Shown: piece by piece, positions 7,051 through 10,192 of the stretch
Position numbering within the stretch: position 1 is the stretch's first letter
Layout of the letters: each line of letters begins with the position of its first letter
Source of the DNA: Candidatus Omnitrophota bacterium
Lineage (GTDB): Bacteria > Omnitrophota > Gorgyraeia > Gygaellales > Profunditerraquicolaceae
NCBI GenBank assembly: GCA_028719265.1
Contig: JAQUKF010000038.1
Span: 1 to 10,192, forward strand
Reading direction: 5' to 3'
Length of the DNA: 10,192 bases
Translations under genes and position numbers: made by a program
Notes under the pieces: generated by a model
Databases searched by the model: none
What the model was told of the DNA's origin: nothing
Seen by the model: the letters and a program-made list of their open reading frames with translations, nothing else

Positions 7051-7583
7051 CCGAAAGCGTAATTATCGCCGGAAGCGGCGGCCAGGGGGTAATGCTTTTA
7101 GGTAAGGTATTGGCCGAGGCGGTAATGCGTAAAGGTTTGCAGGTAAGCTGGTTCCCGGCTTACGGGCCAGAGGTGCGCGGGGGAACCAGCCACTGCATGG
7201 TTACCGTTTCCGATCGGGGAATTGGGTCTCCTTATATAACAAAAGCGGATACGCTTATGGTTTTGAATAAGCCCTCACTGGGGAAATTTAAAGACAGGGT
7301 TAAAGACAAGGGGCTTTTGATCCTTAACTCTTCTTTAATCGGAAATTTTACCTCAAGGAGGGCGGAAGTGTTGCAATTTCCTTTTACGGATATCGCGCTG
7401 GGGTTGGGGAATATCAAGGTAGCCAATATGGTAGTTTTGGGATGTTATCTGGGGCTTAGAAAACTCGTAAAGGTTAGCGAGGTGGTGGAGGTTTTTAGGT
7501 CCATGGCCCCTGCCGGCAGGAAGGACATACTGGAGATCAATCAAAGGGCTTTGCAGGAAGGAGTAAGATTAAGCAATGGTTAG
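7047..7583 (+). CDS. korC: 2-oxoacid:ferredoxin oxidoreductase gamma subunit
   Basis: This is the small gamma subunit, thought to help bind CoA and hold the complex together. The 178 residues begin MTESVIIAGSGGQGVMLLGK, the nucleotide-like glycine motif of the family. PAYGPEVRGGTSHCMVTVSD follows, matching the conserved GPEVRGG signature, then PYITKADTLMVLNKPSL. The ATG at 7047 overlaps the beta stop in ATGA and has AGGAAG 6 bases upstream. A longer in-frame extension to 6957 lies inside the beta gene and has no homologous look, so it was rejected. The stop is TAG, which is evidence that TAG is a normal stop codon in this genome. It overlaps gltX by 8 bases. Confidence 0.92.
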   Translation: MTESVIIAGSGGQGVMLLGKVLAEAVMRKGLQVSWFPAYGPEVRGGTSHCMVTVSDRGIGSPYITKADTLMVLNKPSLGKFKDRVKDKGLLILNSSLIGNFTSRRAEVLQFPFTDIALGLGNIKVANMVVLGCYLGLRKLVKVSEVVEVFRSMAPAGRKDILEINQRALQEGVRLSNG

Positions 7584-8868
7584 GGTAAGATTTGCGCCAA
7601 GTCCTACGGGTAATTTGCATATCGGCGGCGGACGTACGGCGTTATTCAATTGGCTTTTTTCGCAGTCGCAAAAAGGAAAGTTTGTTTTGAGGATCGAAGA
7701 CACGGACAAGGAGCGCTCAAAAAAGGAATTCGTTGACGAAATACTTTTTAGCCTCAAATGGCTGGGGTTTAACTGGGATGAGCTTTATTACCAGAGCGAG
7801 CGTTTTGACAGATACCGCGCATACGCGGATAAATTGCTTAAGGCAGGACTAGCCTATATCGAGAAATCGCCGGATGGCCGGGAGGCGGTTATTTTTAAAG
7901 TGGAGCCGCGCAAGATCAGGGTGGATGACCTTATCCGCGGACAGATCGAATTCGACTCTGCCTTGATTAAGGATCAGGTATTAATCAAGTCCGACGGAAC
8001 CCCTACCTATAATTTCGCCTGTGTAATCGACGACGCGGAAATGGATATAACTCATATCATCCGCGGGGACGACCATATTTCAAATACTCCTAAACAGATG
8101 CTTTTTTATGAGGCTTTGGGATTTCCTATTCCCGGATTTGCCCACCTTCCTTTGATCATGGGGATGGATGGCGGCAGGCTTTCCAAGAGGACCGGAGCAA
8201 CTGCGATCAGTGATTATCGTAAAATGGGTTATTTACCGCAAGCCCTGGTGAATTACTTGTTGTTGTTGAGTTGGGCTCCAGGTGAAAACCGAGAGATAAT
8301 CAGTCTCGGGGAAGCGGTAAAGCTATTTGATATAAAAGATGTCAATAGGACGGCGGCCACCTTTGATTTGAAGAAACTGGATTGGTTGAATAATCAGTAT
8401 TTGAAGAATGCCGACCCCGAGGCATTGGCCGATGAACTTCTGCCTCTTTTGGTGCAGAAAGGGTATATCAGGGAAGACGGGTATGACCGTGCCTATCTCC
8501 TGGGGTTGATAAAATTGTTCCAGCCGAGGCTGTCCCGGTTGAATGATTTTGCGGAGTGGGCGGACTTTTTCTTCGTTGAAGAGATCCATATTGACCCGGC
8601 CGCTCAGGAAAAATTCCTTTCCGGTGATTTATCCAGAGAGTTTGGGCTTTTTGTCTCCAGGCTTGAAGGGTTAAGCGGTTTTAGCGTAGAAGGAATCGAG
8701 AAGTGCTTCCGCGATTTAGTTGCTGAACTCGGTATTACATCCAAGACGTTGATACATCCGCTAAGGGTCGCCCTGACCGGCAAAACCATAGGTCCGGGGC
8801 TTTTTGAGCTGATACACTACCTTGGTCTCGAGAGGACGAAAAGGAGGTTGTTGAAATGGGCAAAATGA
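7576..8868 (+). CDS. gltX: Glutamyl-tRNA synthetase, short form
   Basis: This class I aminoacyl-tRNA synthetase charges tRNA-Glu and, in many bacteria, tRNA-Gln for later amidation. The 430-residue chain has FAPSPTGNLHIGGGRTALFN (HIGH motif near 15-18), VLRIEDTD (37-44), SDGTPTYNFACVIDDAEMDITHIIRGDDHISNTPKQM (139-175) and RLSKRTGATA (KMSKS-like, 201-210). The helical anticodon-binding domain follows, ending PLRVALTGKTIGPGLFELIHYLGLE. The chain is about 40 residues shorter than the usual 465-490. The missing part falls between Tyr94 and Val105: the segment that in ordinary GluRS begins CYCT and runs through the R-Y-D-G-x-C-R region is replaced by about ten residues. Upstream and downstream blocks are intact, so this looks like a lineage-specific short form rather than a broken gene. 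AGGAAGGAG lies about 12 bases before the ATG. Confidence 0.93.
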   Translation: MVRVRFAPSPTGNLHIGGGRTALFNWLFSQSQKGKFVLRIEDTDKERSKKEFVDEILFSLKWLGFNWDELYYQSERFDRYRAYADKLLKAGLAYIEKSPDGREAVIFKVEPRKIRVDDLIRGQIEFDSALIKDQVLIKSDGTPTYNFACVIDDAEMDITHIIRGDDHISNTPKQMLFYEALGFPIPGFAHLPLIMGMDGGRLSKRTGATAISDYRKMGYLPQALVNYLLLLSWAPGENREIISLGEAVKLFDIKDVNRTAATFDLKKLDWLNNQYLKNADPEALADELLPLLVQKGYIREDGYDRAYLLGLIKLFQPRLSRLNDFAEWADFFFVEEIHIDPAAQEKFLSGDLSREFGLFVSRLEGLSGFSVEGIEKCFRDLVAELGITSKTLIHPLRVALTGKTIGPGLFELIHYLGLERTKRRLLKWAK

Positions 8869-9455
8869 GATTATGCGTTTTTTGTGCCGTTTTTGTAGCC
8901 TTTTTTTCAAGAGCAGGCTTTAGCGACAGCGTTTTGCTTAAATCAGGCCAAAAGGTTGAAGGCAAGATTATTGAAAACACCGAAGATTATGTAAAACTTG
9001 ATTTCCATGGCGTCGAGCTTACCTATTATAAAGACGAAGTGGCTTCAGTCATGCGGGGGCAATCCGGGAACAAAAACGAGGTAAGCCCCCAGATGGAATC
9101 CCTTTATCAGGCTTACACCTCTTCTTTACGCGCTGCGCCTAAACAGGAGACGGAAAAAGTCGAAGATATACCGTTACCGGTTATTCCGCAGGCTGCGCAG
9201 AGCGCACCCGCAGCCCCGGCTACGGCAGGAACAGGATTGACTCAGCTTCCGCCCGAATACCAGAAAATGGTGCAGTCAATTCTAGAGTCTGCGCAAGGGA
9301 TCCAGTCTGCGCAAGGCAAGGATGGCTATCCGATGGCAGGCCTGCCGTCCATAGACCTTTCGCAGCTTCCGCCCGAATACCAGAAAATGATAAAGTCCGT
9401 AATGGCCGGTATCCAGGTCGGCAAATCCGGAGATTCCGGCAAAGACGGCAATTAA
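8856..9455 (+). CDS. Secreted or periplasmic protein of unknown function with an LPPEYQKM repeat
   Basis: I do not recognise a named family. The 199-residue product begins with a likely Sec signal peptide (MGKMR, hydrophobic 6-18, probable cleavage near 21-23). A compact beta-rich stretch follows (DSVLLKSGQKVEGKIIENTEDYVKLDFHGVELTYYKDEVASVM, residues 24-66, given here in outline), resembling small SH3-like envelope domains of poorly studied bacteria. Residues 80-199 are rich in Ala, Pro, Gln and Gly. They contain two identical QLPPEYQKM copies at 130-138 and 170-178 and a short SAQG duplication. AAGGAGG ends 8 bases before the ATG at 8856; the ATG at 8865 would leave too long a gap. The gene overlaps gltX by 13 bases and appears to be the last of the long operon. 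An envelope location is inferred; no function can be assigned. Confidence 0.75.
   Translation: MGKMRLCVFCAVFVAFFSRAGFSDSVLLKSGQKVEGKIIENTEDYVKLDFHGVELTYYKDEVASVMRGQSGNKNEVSPQMESLYQAYTSSLRAAPKQETEKVEDIPLPVIPQAAQSAPAAPATAGTGLTQLPPEYQKMVQSILESAQGIQSAQGKDGYPMAGLPSIDLSQLPPEYQKMIKSVMAGIQVGKSGDSGKDGN
9243..9389 (+). repeat. Two exact 27-bp direct repeats 120 bases apart inside the secreted-protein gene
   Basis: The sequence encoding QLPPEYQKM is identical at 9243-9269 and 9363-9389, with every codon the same. The offset is exactly 40 codons. A second small duplication of AGTCTGCGCAAGG occurs at 9286-9298 and 9304-9316, 18 bases apart, encoding SAQG-type repeats. Identical synonymous codons indicate recent duplication or gene-conversion-like upkeep rather than convergence. 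Confidence 0.85.
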
Positions 9456-9474
9456 AATTATTTATAAAGGGGGC

Positions 9475-9504
9475 TTGAAATATGCCCGCGATTTGTGTTA
9501 TAGT
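9475..9504 (+). promoter_or_regulatory. Sigma70-type promoter for the folded RNA/leader
   Basis: TTGAAA (9475-9480) is followed after 18 bases by TATAGT (9499-9504); shifting the second box to TTATAG at 9498-9503 gives 17 bases. It sits 20 bases after the last stop codon of the operon. A transcript would begin near 9510-9514, just before the long stem starting at 9520. Confidence 0.55.
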
Positions 9505-9510
9505 TTATTA

Positions 9511-9598
9511 ACAAGACGTAAGGCAAGGGGTAAACTACCAGCGGGCAGGCAATGCCCAGAAACTCAAACCAAAAAATTTCCCCCTTGCCTTTATTTTA
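9511..9598 (+). ncRNA. Candidate structured small RNA or 5' leader, family not recognised
   Basis: AAGGCAAGGGG (9520-9530) is the exact reverse complement of 9581-9591, giving a perfect 11-bp closing stem. Past one T/C mismatch, AAA (9532-9534) pairs with TTT (9577-9579). Inside lies a second hairpin, GGGCA (9543-9547) with TGCCC (9553-9557) and loop GGCAA. The single-stranded joining parts are A/C-rich. The 3' strand of the stem runs straight into a T-rich end (TTATTTT), like an intrinsic terminator. A promoter lies just upstream. I compared it by eye with bacterial SRP RNA, 6S RNA, tmRNA, preQ1, c-di-GMP, fluoride and mini-ykkC riboswitches and found no match. It may act in trans, or be a leader for the YggT gene, whose Shine-Dalgarno sequence is 39 bases further on. 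Confidence 0.5.
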
Positions 9599-9639
9599 AT
9601 TACAGGCCAAATTAGAAACGAATACCCCCGGAGGATAAT

Positions 9640-9942
9640 ATTTTTATTATTTCCAATTTCCTTATTGCATCCGCGCATCTCTTGAATGTAGCTTTAAGTA
9701 TATATTACTGGCTATTGCTTATCCGGGCGCTGTTGAGCTGGGTCAATCCGGACCCGTATAACCCGATAGTGCAGTTCCTGGAGAAGTGTACCGAGCCGGT
9801 ACTGGCACCCATAAGGAAAGTTTTGCCCCCCAGTCTTAAGTTCGGTATTGACATATCCCCGATCATTGCCTTTCTGGCGATAATGTTTATTAAATCTTTC
9901 CTGGTCAGCACTCTCCTGGATTTGGCGGCTAGGATGCGTTAG
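9640..9942 (+). CDS. YggT-family integral membrane protein with a likely ATT start
   Basis: This small YggT/Ycf19-type protein has two hydrophobic segments (about 2-30, and 68-95) around a conserved loop: LLLIRALLSWVNPDPYNPIVQFLEKCTEPVLAPIRKVLPP, where SWVNPDPYNP and TEPVL-x-P-x-R are family hallmarks. Members are inner-membrane proteins tied loosely to cell shape, division and osmotic response. No ATG suits the start. The frame is open upstream of the TTG at 9682, and starting at ATT 9640 adds FIISNFLIASAHL, which fits the usual YggT N-terminal helix. GGAGG (9630-9634) is 5 bases before that ATT, whereas the TTG at 9682 has no Shine-Dalgarno sequence and would cut the first helix. The full product would be 100 residues, normal for the family. 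A 5' start at TTG remains possible but less likely. Confidence 0.85.
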   Translation: MFIISNFLIASAHLLNVALSIYYWLLLIRALLSWVNPDPYNPIVQFLEKCTEPVLAPIRKVLPPSLKFGIDISPIIAFLAIMFIKSFLVSTLLDLAARMR

Positions 9943-9958
9943 GCGCCGAAATATTCCC

Positions 9959-9987
9959 TTGATTTAGTTTTTTATCCACGATATACT
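9959..9987 (+). promoter_or_regulatory. Sigma70-type promoter of the tRNA gene
   Basis: TTGATT (9959-9964) and TATACT (9982-9987) are separated by exactly 17 bases. The start point would be near 9994, about 10 bases before the mature 5' end of the tRNA, which is typical for a tRNA promoter. It lies 16 bases after the stop codon of the YggT-family gene. Confidence 0.65.
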
Positions 9988-10003
9988 CTTACTGCAAATA
10001 TAT

Positions 10004-10077
10004 TGCCCTGTCGTCTAATGGTAGGACACAAGATTCTGGATCTTGTTATCATGGTTCGAGTCCATGCGGGGCAGCCA
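10004..10077 (+). tRNA. tRNA-Gln (anticodon CUG), CCA encoded
   Basis: A full cloverleaf is visible. The acceptor TGCCCTG (10004-10010) pairs with CGGGGCA (10067-10073), with one T-G wobble, followed by discriminator G and genomic CCA (10075-10077). The D arm is built on GTC/GAC around AATGGTAG. The anticodon stem CAAGA/TCTTG (10029-10033, 10041-10045) encloses the loop TTCTGGA with anticodon CTG at 10036-10038. The T arm is CATGG-TTCGAGT-CCATG (10050-10066). It reads CAG codons. With gltX on the same segment, Gln-tRNA may form by the GluRS plus amidotransferase route, but that is inference; no GlnRS or GatCAB gene lies in view. Confidence 0.95.
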
Positions 10078-10087
10078 TTGTTGACAA

Positions 10088-10107
10088 CTATCCGAAACTG
10101 AGGATAG
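10088..10107 (+). other. Small hairpin between tRNA-Gln and the terminator
   Basis: CTATCC (10088-10093) pairs with GGATAG (10102-10107) around the 8-base loop GAAACTGA. It begins 10 bases after the encoded CCA and lies 15 bases before the terminator stem. It could be part of the 3' trailer of the tRNA precursor, or part of a separate short RNA ending at the same terminator. Confidence 0.4.
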
Positions 10108-10122
10108 CGATGCAGTGGATGC

Positions 10123-10158
10123 AAGCGCCTTACAGGCTTCTGTAGGGCGCTTTTCATT
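10123..10158 (+). terminator. Intrinsic terminator after tRNA-Gln
   Basis: AAGCGCC (10123-10129) pairs with GGCGCTT (10146-10152), followed inward by a T-G wobble and TACAG/CTGTA (10131-10135, 10140-10144) around the GCTT loop. This gives a stem of 13 pairs, and a T-rich stretch (TTTTCATTT) follows. This is a strong rho-independent terminator on the + strand. The A-run upstream is short, so it would be weaker from the other side. Confidence 0.8.
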
Positions 10159-10192
10159 TGTAGAGGCTATTTCGGTGGGGAGGATGCTTTCC
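10159..10192. other. Right edge with no supported gene
   Basis: The last bases contain GGGGAGG directly touching an ATG at 10184. The zero spacing makes a start there unlikely, and the frame cannot be followed past the edge. No gene is called. Confidence 0.3.

Larger units (their letters stand above)
9456..9639. other. Gene-free gap between the operon and the YggT-family gene
   Basis: This 184-base gap has no plausible protein gene on either strand. It contains the promoter at 9475-9504, the folded RNA candidate at about 9511-9598, and the GGAGG at 9630-9634 that serves the next gene. I see no clear terminator for the long operon in 9456-9474; readthrough into the hairpin at 9520-9591 could end it. 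Confidence 0.7.

Noticed and set aside
9432..9445. CCGGA/TCCGG inverted repeat near the 3' end of the secreted-protein gene as a terminator
   Set aside because: The stem is five pairs with a 3-base loop inside coding sequence and there is no T-run after it.
9520..9591. Hammerhead-type ribozyme in the folded RNA
   Set aside because: An AGAAAC stretch next to a hairpin suggested it, but the CUGAUGA core and the third stem in proper order are absent.
10081..10110. TTGACA at 10081 as a -35 box of a second promoter
   Set aside because: At 17 bases there is only ATAGCG, a poor -10 box, and a terminator follows closely.

Overview
The window looks like a bacterial chromosome segment, not a mobile or phage region. 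Genes are densely packed, all on the + strand, and often overlap by 1 to 17 bases. The mix is a ferredoxin-linked 2-oxoacid oxidoreductase (an anaerobic trait), the MEP isoprenoid pathway, short Shine-Dalgarno spacings and a small secreted protein of the 'D-x-hydrophobic-K-x-G-x-x-hydrophobic-x-G-K-I' kind. This suits an uncultured anaerobic Gram-negative lineage such as Omnitrophota. That placement is inference from style and gene content; no marker gene here proves it.

Region 1 (1-1667): the body of a GH39-like glycoside hydrolase. Its reading frame enters from the left edge and is broken by an in-frame TAG at 87-89. The general acid/base glutamate also reads as alanine, so this looks like a decaying or repurposed hydrolase.

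Region 2 (1651-9455): one long, tightly coupled gene string. It runs xseA-xseB (exonuclease VII), dxs (first step of the MEP pathway), a four-gene 2-oxoacid:ferredoxin oxidoreductase in the order ferredoxin-alpha-beta-gamma (VOR/KOR type), gltX (glutamyl-tRNA synthetase, short form), and a small secreted protein. The largest internal gap is 46 bases. No internal promoter is convincing, so cotranscription is likely. Several enzymes depart from family consensus: XseA has Asn where the key Asp normally sits, GluRS lacks about 40 residues found in ordinary bacterial GluRS, and DXS has changes beside active-site motifs.

Region 3 (9456-9639): a gap with no gene. It holds a good sigma70-type promoter followed by a folded RNA of about 85 nt, closed by a perfect 11-bp stem and ending in a T-rich run. 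This is either an unassigned small RNA or a leader of the next gene.

Region 4 (9640-10192): a YggT-family membrane protein, best explained by an ATT start codon. After it come a promoter, tRNA-Gln(CUG) with encoded CCA, a small hairpin and a strong intrinsic terminator. No CRISPR array, insertion sequence, integrase or toxin-antitoxin pair is visible. I see no new multi-gene system. The most unusual items are the folded RNA at about 9511-9598 and the sequence departures in otherwise ordinary housekeeping genes.
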